A stretch of DNA of 64,000 nucleotides from Pseudomonas entomophila (GCF_029193575.1 NZ_JARGCS010000031.1:50082-114081), one strand, 5' to 3'; positions 47,291 through 60,627 are shown, numbered from the stretch's first letter. Translations and numbers: made by a program. The notes: generated by a model from the letters alone, not told the origin.

Positions 47291-47317
47291 TGCTGCCGCC
47301 TCTTTTCAATCGCTTGC

Positions 47318-47337
47318 GCCGGGGGCTGGCCCCCGGC
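47318..47337 (-). terminator. Hairpin between cheV and cheR
   Basis: GCCGGGGGC-TG-GCCCCCGGC, a perfect 9-bp stem and 2-nt loop with no T-tract, just after the cheV stop. Probably an attenuator or mRNA-processing hairpin. Confidence 0.45.
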
Positions 47338-47341
47338 AATT

Positions 47342-48271
47342 TCAATGCGTCGCCTTGATCCGGTCGACCACCCGCTGGGCCAGGTCGTCCGGCCTGAACT
47401 TGGCCAGGAAGTCATCGGCGCCCACCTTCTTGACCATCGCCTGGTTGAATACCCCGGACAGCGAAGTATGCAGGACGATGTGCAGCTTTTGCATGCGCGG
47501 ATCGCTGCGGATCTCCGCGGTCAGCGTATAGCCGTCCATCTCTGGCATCTCGATGTCCGAGATCATCATCAGGAACTCTTCGTCCGGGCGCTTGCCCTCG
47601 TCCACCAGCTTGCGCAGGTAGTCCAGGGCCTGGCGGCCGTCGTTGAGCGCCACCACCTCGACGCCGACGGTCTGCAGGCATCGACTGACCTGCTTGCGCG
47701 CCACCGACGAATCGTCGACGGTCAGCACCCGCAGCATCACCGCCTTGTCCTGCACCTCGGCATCCACCACCCCGGCCGAGACCTGCTCGGACGACGGCGC
47801 CACCTCGGCCAGCACCTTCTCCACGTCGACGATCTCGACCATACGGTTGTCGACGCGGGTGACTGCGGTGAGGTAGTGATCGCGCCCGGTGCCCTTGGGT
47901 GGCGGGTGGATCTCTTCCCAGTTCATGTTGACGATGCGCTCCACCGAGTGCACCAGGAAGCCCTGGGTCTTGGTGTTGTACTCGGTGATGATCACGAAAC
48001 TGTTACGGGTTTCCTCGCGCAGGCCCGGCAGGCCGGTGGCCATCGACAGGTCGAGGATCGGGATGGTCGCCCCGCGAATGTTGGCCACACCGCGCACCAC
48101 TGGGTGGGACTTGGGCAACAGCGTCAGCTCCGGGCACTGCAGCACCTCCCGGACCTTGAACACGTTGATGCCATAGAGCTGCTCGCCATTGAGGCGGAAC
48201 AACAGCAGTTCCAGGCGATTCTGCCCCACCAGTTGCGTGCGCTGGTTGACCGAATCCATAACACCAGCCAT
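47342..48271 (-). CDS. cheV: Chemotaxis coupling protein CheV (CheW-receiver fusion)
   Basis: 309 residues: CheW domain (about 15-160; LLFRLNGEQLYGINVFKVREVL) fused to a receiver domain (about 175-305; LTVDDSSVARKQV, acceptor Asp in MMISDIEMPEMDG, Lys in ADDFLAKF). It couples receptors to CheA with tunable phosphorylation. AGGAGG 5 nt before the ATG at 48271. Divergent from flgA. Confidence 0.95.
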   Translation of the reverse strand: MAGVMDSVNQRTQLVGQNRLELLLFRLNGEQLYGINVFKVREVLQCPELTLLPKSHPVVRGVANIRGATIPILDLSMATGLPGLREETRNSFVIITEYNTKTQGFLVHSVERIVNMNWEEIHPPPKGTGRDHYLTAVTRVDNRMVEIVDVEKVLAEVAPSSEQVSAGVVDAEVQDKAVMLRVLTVDDSSVARKQVSRCLQTVGVEVVALNDGRQALDYLRKLVDEGKRPDEEFLMMISDIEMPEMDGYTLTAEIRSDPRMQKLHIVLHTSLSGVFNQAMVKKVGADDFLAKFRPDDLAQRVVDRIKATH

Positions 48272-48294
48272 GCCAGCCTCCTTCTATTTTTCAG

Positions 48295-48331
48295 CCCGAA
48301 TGCCAACAAGTCGGCACGGGCTTTGCTTTTT
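48295..48331 (+). other. Terminator-like hairpin overlapping the flgA sigma-54 promoter
   Basis: GCCCGAATGCC-AACAAGTC-GGCACGGGC then TTTGCTTTTTT. It has the shape of a plus-strand terminator but no plus-strand gene lies upstream; its 3' arm contains the -24 element of the flgA promoter. Confidence 0.45.
48311..48327 (+). promoter_or_regulatory. Sigma-54 promoter of flgA
   Basis: TCGGCACGGGCTTTGCT: GG and GC separated by 10 bp. The expected transcription start (about 12 nt after GC) falls near 48338, only about 2 nt before the flgA ATG. Confidence 0.65.
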
Positions 48332-48339
48332 TGAGCGTT

Positions 48340-49092
48340 ATGTACACGAAAACGACATTTTTCCGACGACTGACGCGCCTGCTGGCCATCCCCATGGCCG
48401 CTTTGTGCTTATTGACACCCGGCGCTCGTACACTGGCAGATGCGGCTACCTTGCCTGAACAGCTTATCGGTGTCACCCAAGGCTTTCTTGAATTCACCGT
48501 CGAAGACTACCTGGCCACCACCCAGACCGCCGGGCGCTACGAGATCCAGGTCAACACCCTTGACCCGCGCCTGCGCATGCCGTTGTGCAGCCAGCCACTG
48601 GACGCCTCGCTGGAGAGCCCGGCGCAACCGCTGGGCCGGGTCACCGTGCGGGTGCGCTGCGACAGCGCGGCGCCGTGGACGGTGTTCGTCCCGGCGCAGG
48701 TCAAACTGTTTCGCGAGGTCGTGGTGATGACCCGCCCACTCAAGCGCGAAAGCGTGATCGGCGAGGGCGACGTGGCCTTGCGCGAACGTGACGTCGGCAC
48801 CCTCGGGCAAGGCTTTTTGACCGAGCTGGAGCAGGCCGTGGGCATGAAGCTGGTGCGCCCCACCACCCTCGACCAGGTCGTGACCTTGCAGCACATGGAG
48901 CAGGCCGAGGTGGTGCGCAAGGGCGATCACGTGGTGATCACCGCGCGCAGCGGCGCCTTGAGCGTGCGCATGCCGGGCGAAGCGCTGAGCAAGGGCGGGC
49001 TGTCTGAACAGATCCGCGTGCGCAACCTCAACTCCAAGCGCGTGGTCAAGGCCCGAGTGGTCGGGCCCGGGCAGGTGGAGGTGGCCATGTAG
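48340..49092 (+). CDS. flgA: P-ring assembly chaperone FlgA
   Basis: 250 residues with a Sec signal peptide (FFRRLTRLLAIPMAALCLLTPGARTLA). The periplasmic part shows the SAF/FlgA fold (KRESVIGEGDVALRERDVG and IRVRNLNSKRVVKARVVGPGQVEV). It assists assembly of the FlgI ring. The ATG at 48340 is preferred to the TTG at 48331; a later ATG at 48394 would delete the basic n-region of the signal peptide. Confidence 0.93.
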   Translation: MYTKTTFFRRLTRLLAIPMAALCLLTPGARTLADAATLPEQLIGVTQGFLEFTVEDYLATTQTAGRYEIQVNTLDPRLRMPLCSQPLDASLESPAQPLGRVTVRVRCDSAAPWTVFVPAQVKLFREVVVMTRPLKRESVIGEGDVALRERDVGTLGQGFLTELEQAVGMKLVRPTTLDQVVTLQHMEQAEVVRKGDHVVITARSGALSVRMPGEALSKGGLSEQIRVRNLNSKRVVKARVVGPGQVEVAM

Positions 49093-49192
49093 GTCAGTGT
49101 GACCGGGGGCTGGCGGTGAGGAACCGCTTTTCCTAAACTGTGTCGAAATCGGGTCCAGCGAGCTTGCTGACAGGCGGCAGTGCATTTGAGCC

Positions 49193-49219
49193 TAAAGTTT
49201 ATTTCGGGTTGGCCGAAAA
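49193..49219 (+). promoter_or_regulatory. Sigma-28 (FliA) promoter of flgM-flgN
   Basis: TAAAGTTT - 11 bp (ATTTCGGGTTG) - GCCGAAAA, matching 14 of 16 consensus positions, 35 bp upstream of the flgM ATG. Feedback: FliA drives its own anti-sigma factor. Confidence 0.9.
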
Positions 49220-49254
49220 CAAGGCAAGCGTCCTATTACCCAGAGGTTTCGATC

Positions 49255-49569
49255 ATGGTCATCGACTTCAGTCGTTTGAATAACTCTCCGTCCGCCACGG
49301 GCGGCGTGCGCGGCAACAGCGCTTCCGGCAATGCCGAGAAGGCCGAACAAGCCAGCGAGGCCCCCAAGCAGGCCAGCGCCAGCGGAGAGGCAGTACACCT
49401 CAGTCAAGAGGCCCAGCAGTTGCAGAAGATCAGCGACAAGCTGCGCGACCAGCCGGAAGTCAACAGCGCCCGTGTGGCCCAGTTGAAACAGGCGATCGCC
49501 GATGGCAGCTATCAGGTCGATGCCGGCCGGGTCGCCAGCAAACTGCTTGATTTCGAAGCCCAGCGCTAA
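49255..49569 (+). CDS. flgM: Anti-sigma-28 factor FlgM
   Basis: 104 residues. N-terminus [17 protein letters not shown], disordered Ser/Ala/Glu-rich middle, and the C-terminal FliA-binding helices ([27 protein letters not shown]). It holds FliA until export after hook completion, and in P. aeruginosa is itself bound by HsbA. The ATG at 49255 has AGAGG 8 nt upstream. Confidence 0.95.
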   Translation: MVIDFSRLNNSPSATGGVRGNSASGNAEKAEQASEAPKQASASGEAVHLSQEAQQLQKISDKLRDQPEVNSARVAQLKQAIADGSYQVDAGRVASKLLDFEAQR

Positions 49570-49616
49570 CCCCAGGGCGCGCTGAGTTCCAGGACGCTAC
49601 AAGCCAAGAGCCAGCC

Positions 49617-50084
49617 ATGCACGACACCACCCTGCTGCAACTGATCGAAGACGACATCGCGCCCACCCAGGAGCTGCTCGACCTGCTCCAGCAGGAAACG
49701 GTCGCCCTGCATGGCCGCGACATGCCGCTGCTGGAGACACTCCTGGCACGCAAGCAGTCACTGGTCGTATTGCTCGAACAGCAGGGCATCCGCCGCAACC
49801 ACCTGCTCAACAGCCTCGGTCTTTCCGCCGACCGCGCGGGTGTGCAGGCCGTCGCCGCGCAATCGCCCAACGGCGAGATCATCCTGCAGCAACTCGATGC
49901 GCTCACCCAACTGATGGACGCCTGCCAGAGGACCAACGAGACCAACGGCCGGATCATCCAGGTTCAGCAGCACGCCACGGCCAACCAGATCCGTATCCTC
50001 ATGGGCGGCGATTCGCCGTCGCTCTATGACAGCCGTGGCGCCACCGCGCCCATGGACAAACCCCGGGCCATCAGCCAGGTGTGA
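49617..50084 (+). CDS. flgN: Flagellar export chaperone FlgN
   Basis: 155-residue helical protein (LLQLIEDDIAPTQELLDLLQQETVALHGRDMPLLETLLARKQSLV) of the FlgN family, the export chaperone of FlgK and FlgL. 47 bp after flgM; same order as in other pseudomonads. Confidence 0.92.
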   Translation: MHDTTLLQLIEDDIAPTQELLDLLQQETVALHGRDMPLLETLLARKQSLVVLLEQQGIRRNHLLNSLGLSADRAGVQAVAAQSPNGEIILQQLDALTQLMDACQRTNETNGRIIQVQQHATANQIRILMGGDSPSLYDSRGATAPMDKPRAISQV

Positions 50085-50165
50085 TTATTCCTATTCAAGG
50101 CACGGAACATACTGGCAAAATGCCGTTACTTGCGTGTGTCGTTTTTGCCTGGAGATTGAAAACCC

Positions 50166-50909
50166 GTGTTCAATGAATCCGATGCTCCCCAGCCCCCCAA
50201 GGTGCTGACCACGCCTCTGGAGATCTCGGCCAACCTGCGCCAGCTGCTGGATAGCCACGATCCGCTGATCATCACCTTCCATGAGCGCAGCCAGCGGTTC
50301 CAGAGTTACGTGGTGCACGCCGACAAGGACAAAGACGTTCTGGCGCTGGACGAGATGATTCCCCGAGATGGCGAGAAATTCATCGAGAGCGGTGAGCCCT
50401 TCCGTGTCGAAGGCTTCCACGATGGCGTGCGCATCGCCTGGGAATGCAACACCCCGCTGACCATCACCGAGATCGACGGCCACCGCTGCTACCGCGGCCC
50501 GATGCCCAGCGAGATGACCTACCACCAGCGCCGCAACGCCTTCCGCGCCGCGCTGAAGCTGTCGCAATTGGTCGACACCACCCTCGATGGCACCCACCTC
50601 AAGGGCGGCGGCGCGTTGCGTGGCAAACTGCTGGACATTTCCGCCACCGGCTGCAAGCTGCGCTTCGAAGGCAACGTCGAGGAGCGCCTGCAACTGGGCC
50701 AGGTGTACGAGCGCTTCAAGACGGGTAACCCGCTGGGGCTGTTGGATGTGATGGTCGAGCTGCGCCACCTGCACTTCGAGGAGCGCATCAACACCACCTT
50801 CGCCGGGGTGCGCTTCCACAACCTCAACGGCCAGAGCCAGCGCAAGATCGAGAGTTTCGTGTACCAGCTGCAACGTGAAGCGCGGCGGTTCGACAAGGAC
50901 GATTATTGA
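50166..50909 (+). CDS. flgZ: PilZ-domain c-di-GMP receptor FlgZ (YcgR-like)
   Basis: 247 residues. N-terminal YcgR domain (1-110), then a PilZ domain with the RxxxR motif in HQRRNAFRA (about 120-126) and DISATGCKL (about 160). It acts as a c-di-GMP-dependent brake on flagellar motility. Start is GTG at 50166, with GGAG about 12 nt upstream. A dedicated terminator follows. Confidence 0.93.
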   Translation: MFNESDAPQPPKVLTTPLEISANLRQLLDSHDPLIITFHERSQRFQSYVVHADKDKDVLALDEMIPRDGEKFIESGEPFRVEGFHDGVRIAWECNTPLTITEIDGHRCYRGPMPSEMTYHQRRNAFRAALKLSQLVDTTLDGTHLKGGGALRGKLLDISATGCKLRFEGNVEERLQLGQVYERFKTGNPLGLLDVMVELRHLHFEERINTTFAGVRFHNLNGQSQRKIESFVYQLQREARRFDKDDY

Positions 50910-50927
50910 TCGCCTGCCAGAAATGAG

Positions 50928-50953
50928 AAACGCCACCGTCGGGTGGCGTTTTT
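50928..50953 (+). terminator. Rho-independent terminator of flgZ
   Basis: AAACGCCACC-GTC-GGGTGGCGTTTTTG: a 9-bp stem with T5, 18 bp after the flgZ stop. Confidence 0.9.
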
Positions 50954-50962
50954 GTTTGCGGT

Positions 50963-50990
50963 AGCGGGCCCGCGACAGGGCCGGCACAGC
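50963..50990. repeat. REP-like sequence between flgZ and the MFS gene
   Basis: AGCGGGCCCGCGACAGGGCCGGCACAG: GCGGGCCCGC palindrome plus the GACAGGGCC variant of the shared core. Confidence 0.55.
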
Positions 50991-50991
50991 C

Positions 50992-52332
50992 TCAAATCGA
51001 CTTGTCCACCTCGGCCTGCGGTTCCTTGGCAACCGCGCCCTTGTCTTCCTCCGCCTCGGTATCCTCCGCCGCCACTGGCGCCTGCATCACATCCTGCACG
51101 GTCTGCTCGTCGACCCGAGGGTCCAGTGCCGCCGACAACGGCGACCCCGCCGCCGGCATCGCCACGTGGTGCAACGGCGCATCCTGCACCTGGTGCAGCC
51201 CGGTGACCGCCTTCGGCCGAATGCGCCACACCAGCACCAGGGCGAAGAAGGTGAAGAAGGCATAGAGCATCTGCGCCCCGAGCACCTTCATCAACACCCC
51301 CGCCACCAACGGCCCGATGCTCGCCCCCACGCCATAGGTGACCAACAGCATCGCCGTCAGCGACACGCGCCGCTCGCTTTCCACATGGTCGTTGGAAAAC
51401 GCCACGGCCAGCGGGTACAGGCAGAACTGCAACAGCGAAATGATGAAGCCCACGGCGAACAGCAACTCCAGCGGCACGCTCGGCAGCAGCGCCAACGGCA
51501 ACGACGCCAGCGCCAGGCCACCCGCCGACCCGCGGATCAGCACGGCACGGTCGTAGCGGTCCGACAGCCAGCCCAGCGGCCACTGCACCAACAACCCGGC
51601 AAAGATGCAGCAGCCCATGAACAGACCCACCTGCTCGGTGGTGAGCCCCTGCCGCGCCGCGTACAGCGGCGCCAGGCCATAGAACGAGCCGACGATCAGC
51701 CCCGCCCCGAGCACCGTGCTCAGCGACTGCGGCACGCGCTTGATGAAGAACTTCGGCTCCATCGGCGCCGGGCGCAGCGGCGCCGGGTGGATGCGCCGGG
51801 TCATGGCCACCGGCACCAGGCACAGGGCGAAGCACATGGCGACCAGCATCAGCAGCTCAGGGCCCAGTTGCGGGTGCGCCACCAGGATCAACTGGCCGAG
51901 CACCAACCCCAGGTACGAGGCGATCATGTAGCCACTGAACACCGCGCCGCGCTGCTTGGCATCGGCCTGTTCGTTGAGCCAGCTCTCGATGACCATGTAC
52001 TGGCACATCATGCCGAGGCCGACGATCATCCGCAGCCCGACCCATGCCGGCACGAAGCTGGTCAGGCCATGGCCGAGCACCGCCGCGCCGACGATGCCCG
52101 CGCACGTGGCGTAGGCGCGGATATGCCCGACCCGGGCGATCAGCCGGTGGCCGACCTTGCCGCCCACCGCCAGGCCGAAATAGTTGGCCGCCATCAGCGC
52201 ACCGACCCACAGGCTGTCGACGTGGTCGGCGGCCAGGCGCAGGGCCAGGTAGGTACTCAGGAGACCGGAGCCGATCAACATCATCAGCGCGGCGAAATAC
52301 AACGAGCGAAAAGACTTCCAGATCTGGTGCAT
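50992..52332 (-). CDS. Major facilitator superfamily transporter (YcaD-like)
   Basis: 446 residues with about 12 hydrophobic segments and MFS loop motifs (GWLSDRYDRAVLIRG). The C-terminus carries an acidic cytoplasmic tail of about 50 residues. Substrate unknown. The ATG at 52332 (MHQIWKSFRSLYFAALMM) has GGGGAC upstream and begins just before the first membrane segment; the longer frame upstream is rejected. Confidence 0.85.
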   Translation of the reverse strand: MHQIWKSFRSLYFAALMMLIGSGLLSTYLALRLAADHVDSLWVGALMAANYFGLAVGGKVGHRLIARVGHIRAYATCAGIVGAAVLGHGLTSFVPAWVGLRMIVGLGMMCQYMVIESWLNEQADAKQRGAVFSGYMIASYLGLVLGQLILVAHPQLGPELLMLVAMCFALCLVPVAMTRRIHPAPLRPAPMEPKFFIKRVPQSLSTVLGAGLIVGSFYGLAPLYAARQGLTTEQVGLFMGCCIFAGLLVQWPLGWLSDRYDRAVLIRGSAGGLALASLPLALLPSVPLELLFAVGFIISLLQFCLYPLAVAFSNDHVESERRVSLTAMLLVTYGVGASIGPLVAGVLMKVLGAQMLYAFFTFFALVLVWRIRPKAVTGLHQVQDAPLHHVAMPAAGSPLSAALDPRVDEQTVQDVMQAPVAAEDTEAEEDKGAVAKEPQAEVDKSI

Positions 52333-52456
52333 GCGTCCCCGCGGGTTTCCAGGGCTAGTGAACGGTGCTAGCAAGCATAAGGGGAATTTCCAGAGCGCGG
52401 TGGCGGGACGGCAAAAAAATCCCGCCCATGGCGCGCTCGGAAAACGCCTGTCGTGA

Positions 52457-53779
52457 TCAGGCCTGCGCGGCCAGCACACGTCGCTCCCAAGGGGTGATCT
52501 CGTCGAAGAAATCCGTCAGTTCCATCGTTTTGGTCGCGACGTAGCCTTCGATGAACTCGTTGCCGAACAGTTCCCGCGCAAGGCTGCTGCGCTTGAGCCG
52601 CTCCAGCGCCGCATGCAGGGTGCACGGCAGGCTCAGGTGCTCAGGCACGCTGAACTCGCCCTGGATCGCCGGCGTCGGTTGCAGGCGGCGCTCGATGCCG
52701 TGCAACCCGGCGGCAAGGCTCGCGGCGATGGCCAGGTACGGGTTGGCGTCGGCGCCCGGCAGGCGGTTCTCCACCCGCCGAGCCACCGGTGAGCTGGCCG
52801 GGATGCGCAGGCCCGCGGCGCGGTTGTCGTGCGACCAGCAGGCGTTGTTCGGTGAGGCATAGGGGTGGCACAAGCGCTGGTAGGAGTTGACGTTGGGCGC
52901 GAACAACGCGGTGAAGTCGGCCATGCACGCCTGCTGGCCGCCAATGAAGTGATGGAAGGTGTCGGTGGCCTGGCCCTGCTCGTCGCTGAACACGTTACGA
53001 CCATTGTCGACCTGCACCAGGCTCTGGTGGATGTGCATCGAGCTGCCAGGGGTGCGCGCCAGCGGCTTGGCCATGCACACCACGATCAGGCCGTGCTTGA
53101 GCGCGACTTCCTTGAGCAGGTGCTTGAACAGGAAGGTCTGGTCGGCCAGCAGCAGCGGGTCGCCATGCAGCAGGTTGATCTCGAACTGGCTGACGCCCAT
53201 CTCATGCATGAAGGTGTCACGCGGCAGGCCGACGGCGGCCATGCACTGGTACACCTCGCTGAAGAACGGACGCAGACCGTTGTTGGAGCTGACACTGAAC
53301 GCCGAATGGCCGAGTTCGCGGCGCCCGTCCTTGCCCACGGGCGGCAGGAACGGCTGGCCCGGGTCGGGGTTGGCGGCGAAGACGAAGAACTCCAGTTCAG
53401 TGGCCACCACCGGCGCCAGGCCCAAGGCGGCGTAACGGGCGATCACCGCCTTGAGCTGGCCACGGGTCGAGAGGCCCGACGGCGTGCCGTCCAGTTCGAG
53501 CGCATCGCAAATGGCCAAGGCTCGCGGGGTTTCGCTCCAGGGCAGGACATGGGTTTGCGCAGGGTCGGCGACCAGTGCCAGGTCGCCGTCATCACTGCCA
53601 TAGAACTTCGCCGGCGGGTAGCCGCCCATGATGCATTGCAGCAGCACGCCCCGCGCCATCTGCAGGCGGCGCCCTTCCAGGAAGCCCTCGGCGGTCATCA
53701 CCTTGCCGCGCGGAACACCGTTGAGGTCGGGGGTGACACATTCGATTTCGTCGATGCCCGTCAGGCGCTCGATGCTCAT
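52457..53779 (-). CDS. Glutamine-synthetase-family ligase (gamma-glutamylpolyamine synthetase-like)
   Basis: 440 residues. GS catalytic-domain motifs are present: PVVATELEFFVF, GVSQFEINLLHGDPLLLADQ, GSSMHIHQSL, NSYQRL and RRVENRLPGADANPYLAIAASLAAG. Length and the DLNGVPRGKV start favour the PuuA/type III-like group acting on polyamines or other amines rather than GlnA. Pseudomonads carry several such paralogues, so the amine substrate is not assigned. Confidence 0.82.
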   Translation of the reverse strand: MSIERLTGIDEIECVTPDLNGVPRGKVMTAEGFLEGRRLQMARGVLLQCIMGGYPPAKFYGSDDGDLALVADPAQTHVLPWSETPRALAICDALELDGTPSGLSTRGQLKAVIARYAALGLAPVVATELEFFVFAANPDPGQPFLPPVGKDGRRELGHSAFSVSSNNGLRPFFSEVYQCMAAVGLPRDTFMHEMGVSQFEINLLHGDPLLLADQTFLFKHLLKEVALKHGLIVVCMAKPLARTPGSSMHIHQSLVQVDNGRNVFSDEQGQATDTFHHFIGGQQACMADFTALFAPNVNSYQRLCHPYASPNNACWSHDNRAAGLRIPASSPVARRVENRLPGADANPYLAIAASLAAGLHGIERRLQPTPAIQGEFSVPEHLSLPCTLHAALERLKRSSLARELFGNEFIEGYVATKTMELTDFFDEITPWERRVLAAQA

Positions 53780-53863
53780 GACACTGGTCCTTGTTGTTGT
53801 CGGCAGGCCGCGAACGGCGACAGGAACAACATAGGCCGGGGGTGTTTAAAATATCAAGCACCC

Positions 53864-53890
53864 TGAGCGGGCTTGCCCCGCGATAGGGCC
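53864..53890. repeat. REP-like palindrome between the GS-like gene and bkdR
   Basis: TGAGCGGGCTTGCCCCGCGATAGGGCC, the fullest copy of the shared repeat in this window, almost identical to that at 2895. Confidence 0.7.
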
Positions 53891-53901
53891 GGCATAGCCA
53901 A

Positions 53902-54387
53902 CTACTCCCGCAACGTCATGCCATTGGCCGGCAACGGCAACGCGGTCTTGTAGCGCACCTGCTTGAGGGCGAAGCTCGAACGGATGTTGGCCACCCCCGG
54001 CAGGCGCGTCAGGTAATCGAGAAACCGCTCCAGCGCCTGGATGCTCGGCAACAACACGCGCAGCAGGTAATCCGGGTCGCCGGTCATCAGGTAGCACTCC
54101 ATCACCTCGGGCCGTTCGGCGATCTCCTCCTCAAACCGATGCAGCGACTGCTCCACCTGCTTCTCCAGGCTCACGTGGATGAACACGTTGACATCCAGAC
54201 CCAGCACCTGCGGCGACAACAGCGTCACCTGCTGGCGGATCACCCCCAGTTCCTCCATCGCCTTGACCCGGTTGAAACACGGCGTCGGCGACAGGTTCAC
54301 CGAGCGCGCCAGCTCCGCATTGGTGATGCGGGCGTTTTCCTGAAGGCTGTTGAGAATGCCGATATCCGTGCGATCGAGTTTGCGCAT
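53902..54387 (-). CDS. bkdR: Lrp/AsnC-family activator of the bkd operon, BkdR
   Basis: 161 residues: N-terminal helix-turn-helix ([37 protein letters not shown]) and RAM ligand-binding domain ([34 protein letters not shown]). BkdR of P. putida activates the divergent bkd operon with branched-chain amino acids as signal. 197-bp divergent gap to bkdAA. Confidence 0.93.
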   Translation of the reverse strand: MRKLDRTDIGILNSLQENARITNAELARSVNLSPTPCFNRVKAMEELGVIRQQVTLLSPQVLGLDVNVFIHVSLEKQVEQSLHRFEEEIAERPEVMECYLMTGDPDYLLRVLLPSIQALERFLDYLTRLPGVANIRSSFALKQVRYKTALPLPANGMTLRE

Positions 54388-54506
54388 AAGACAAATTCAC
54401 CGGTTTTTTGTGGTTATGCGGAATGTTTATCTTCACCGTAGGGCAAAGGCAACCAACTTGAGAGAAAAATTCTCCCGCCGCCCCTCTACTATTTAGAGGA
54501 CGCTGA

Positions 54507-55817
<1,311 letters not shown>

Positions 55818-55818
55818 A

Positions 55819-56877
<1,059 letters not shown>

Positions 56878-58149
56878 ATGGGCACGCACGTCATCAAGAT
56901 GCCGGACATCGGCGAAGGCATCGCGCAGGTCGAGTTGGTGGAATGGTTCGTCAAGGTCGGCGATGTGATCGCCGAGGACCAGGTAGTGGCCGATGTCATG
57001 ACCGACAAGGCCACGGTGGAGATTCCCTCGCCGGTGAGCGGCAAGGTGCTGGCCCTGGGCGGGCAGCCCGGTGAGGTCATGGCGGTCGGCAGCGAGCTGA
57101 TCCGCATCGAAGTCGAAGGCAGCGGCAACCATGTCGACACACCGCAACCCAAGCCCGCCGAGGCGCCGGCCGCTCCGATCGCGGCAGCGCCCGCGCCACG
57201 CATCGAAGCGCAGCCCGAGGCCACGCAACCCGTGACCCGCCGCGAGGCCGTTCCCATCGTGCCGCGTGAGGCCCACGACAAGCCGCTGGCCTCCCCCGCC
57301 GTGCGCAAGCGCGCCCTGGACGCCGGTATCGAGCTGCGCTATGTGCACGGCAGTGGCCCGGCCGGGCGCATCTTGCACGAAGACCTCGACGCCTTCATCA
57401 GCAAGCCGCAAACCCACGCTGGGCAGGCGCCGGGCGGCTACGCCAAGCGCACCGACAGCGAACAGGTTCAGGTGATCGGCCTGCGCCGCAAGATCGCCCA
57501 GCGCATGCAAGACGCCAAGCGCCGGGTCGCGCACTTCAGCTACGTCGAGGAAATCGACGTGACCAACTTGGAAGCCCTGCGCCAACAGCTCAATGCCAAG
57601 CATGGCGAAAGCCGCGGCAAGCTGACCCTGCTGCCGTTCCTGGTGCGCGCACTGGTGGTGGCGCTGCGTGACTTCCCGCAGATCAACGCCACCTACGATG
57701 ACGAGGCCCAGGTCATCACCCGCCATGGCGCGGTGCACGTGGGCATCGCCACCCAGGGCGACAACGGCCTGTTGGTGCCGGTGCTGCGCCACGCCGAGGC
57801 CGGCAGCCTGTGGGCCAACGCCAGCGAGATCGCGCGTCTGGCCCATGCCGCGCGCAACAACAAGGCCAGCCGCGAGGAACTGAGTGGCTCGACCATCACC
57901 CTGACCAGCCTCGGCGCGTTGGGCGGCATCGTCAGCACGCCAGTGGTCAACACCCCGGAAGTGGCGATCGTCGGCGTCAACCGCATGGTCGAGCGGCCGA
58001 TGGTGATCGACGGCCAGATCGTCGTGCGCAAGATGATGAACCTGTCCAGCTCGTTCGACCACCGCGTGGTCGACGGCATGGATGCCGCCCTGTTCATCCA
58101 GGCCGTGCGTGGCCTGCTGGAACAGCCCGCCTGCCTGTTCGTGGAGTGA
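56878..58149 (+). CDS. bkdB: Branched-chain 2-oxoacid dehydrogenase E2 (dihydrolipoyl transacylase)
   Basis: 423 residues: one lipoyl domain (1-85) with lipoyl-Lys in [14 protein letters not shown], a Pro/Ala-rich linker, E1/E3-binding domain (about 140-180; [29 protein letters not shown]), and catalytic domain with [12 protein letters not shown] near the C-terminus. Confidence 0.97.
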   Translation: MGTHVIKMPDIGEGIAQVELVEWFVKVGDVIAEDQVVADVMTDKATVEIPSPVSGKVLALGGQPGEVMAVGSELIRIEVEGSGNHVDTPQPKPAEAPAAPIAAAPAPRIEAQPEATQPVTRREAVPIVPREAHDKPLASPAVRKRALDAGIELRYVHGSGPAGRILHEDLDAFISKPQTHAGQAPGGYAKRTDSEQVQVIGLRRKIAQRMQDAKRRVAHFSYVEEIDVTNLEALRQQLNAKHGESRGKLTLLPFLVRALVVALRDFPQINATYDDEAQVITRHGAVHVGIATQGDNGLLVPVLRHAEAGSLWANASEIARLAHAARNNKASREELSGSTITLTSLGALGGIVSTPVVNTPEVAIVGVNRMVERPMVIDGQIVVRKMMNLSSSFDHRVVDGMDAALFIQAVRGLLEQPACLFVE

Positions 58150-58151
58150 GC

Positions 58152-59531
<1,380 letters not shown>

Positions 59532-59549
59532 ACACTGAAGCGGACATTT

Positions 59550-59585
59550 GACCCGCTGCGATACCAGGCGCCGCGGGTCTTTTTT
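59550..59585 (+). terminator. Terminator of the bkd operon
   Basis: GACCCGC ... GCGGGTC stem with a 16-nt loop, followed by TTTTTT, 18 bp after the lpdV stop. Confidence 0.75.
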
Positions 59586-59589
59586 GTCT

Positions 59590-59620
59590 GGGCGGACCTC
59601 GCGACAGGGCCGACAATGCC
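59590..59620. repeat. REP-like sequence between lpdV and the GGDEF gene
   Basis: GGGCGGACCTCGCGACAGGGCCGACAATGCC, a diverged copy of the shared repeat (GCGACAGGGCCG). Confidence 0.45.
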
Positions 59621-59628
59621 TCCCCCAC

Positions 59629-60627
59629 TCACTCGGAGATCGCATTCTTCCCCGCCGCCTTGGCCCGATACAGCGCCTGGTCAGCCCGTGCCAATACCCC
59701 CACCGGGTCATCTCCTTCCTGCCATTGCACCACGCCATAACTCATGGTCAAGCGGCACTGCCCGATCGGCGCGAACGCCGCCATGCTCCGGCGAATCGCC
59801 TGCGCCACCTGCAACGCCTCGGCAAGCCCGGTGGCCGGCAACACCACGGCGAATTCGTCACCGCCCCAACGCGCCGGCAGGTCCTGCGGACGCAGGCAGG
59901 CGCGAATGCGCTCGGCCACCTCGATCAACGCCGTATCACCACGCGCATGACCATGGCAGTCGTTGATCGGCTTGAAATCGTCCAGGTCCATCGCCAGCAA
60001 CGCGAACGGCTGACGGTAGCGCCTGGCGCGCTCGCATTCCTGCTGCAGGGTCTTCTCCAGGCGATAACGGTTGGCCATGCGCGTCAACGCGTCGCGCTCG
60101 GCCAGGTCGCGGTTTTCATCCAACTGGCGCTGCAATTGCTCGTTGACCCACGACAGCTGGCGGGTCCGCTCGGCCACCTGGGCCTCCAGCGACAGGTTCT
60201 TCTGCTGCAACTCGGCCACCAGGCGCTTGCCCGCGTCGATGTTGCGGTGAGCGCCGAGCATGCGCGCCACCGAACCATCTTCGTTGTGCGCGATGATGTG
60301 GCCACTGTCCTCGATCCACAGGTAACTGCCGTCCTGGCACCGGCAACGGTACTCGATGCGGTAGCGCTCGTTACGCCGGTTGATGTAGGCCTCGAAGTGC
60401 GCCATCACCCGCGGGTAGTCCTCCGGGTGAATGACGCTTTCCCAGGTCAACACGGTATTGGCCATCGAATGCGCCTGGTAGCCGAGCATCGCGTACCAGC
60501 CCGGGTTGCGGTAGACGTAGCCGCTGTTGGCATCCCAGTCCCAGATGCCATCGCTGACCAGCTCGAACAGGGTATGCATCTGCTGGTCGCTGAAACCGGC
60601 CGGTGTCGGCCTGGATGTGTCGTTCAT
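59629..60627 (-). CDS. PAS-GGDEF diguanylate cyclase
   Basis: 332 residues, soluble. PAS domain with PAC-type continuation (about 10-130; SDGIWDWDANSGYVYRNPGWYAMLGYQ), a coiled-coil linker (about 130-165), and a GGDEF domain with intact active site RWGGDEFAVV and inhibitory I-site RPQD five residues upstream. Expected to make c-di-GMP under feedback control, relevant to FleQ and FlgZ. The ATG at 60627 has GGGGGAG upstream; a 47-codon extension is rejected. Confidence 0.92.
   Translation of the reverse strand: MNDTSRPTPAGFSDQQMHTLFELVSDGIWDWDANSGYVYRNPGWYAMLGYQAHSMANTVLTWESVIHPEDYPRVMAHFEAYINRRNERYRIEYRCRCQDGSYLWIEDSGHIIAHNEDGSVARMLGAHRNIDAGKRLVAELQQKNLSLEAQVAERTRQLSWVNEQLQRQLDENRDLAERDALTRMANRYRLEKTLQQECERARRYRQPFALLAMDLDDFKPINDCHGHARGDTALIEVAERIRACLRPQDLPARWGGDEFAVVLPATGLAEALQVAQAIRRSMAAFAPIGQCRLTMSYGVVQWQEGDDPVGVLARADQALYRAKAAGKNAISE

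Noticed and set aside
50100..50165. Sigma-54 promoter for flgZ (GGCACGG, CTGGCAAAA near 50100-50125)
   Set aside because: No GC occurs at the required 10-bp distance from either GG.
51166..52371. Plus-strand open frame of 401 codons opposite the MFS gene
   Set aside because: His/Gln/Arg-rich shadow; the minus strand encodes a clear 12-segment transporter.
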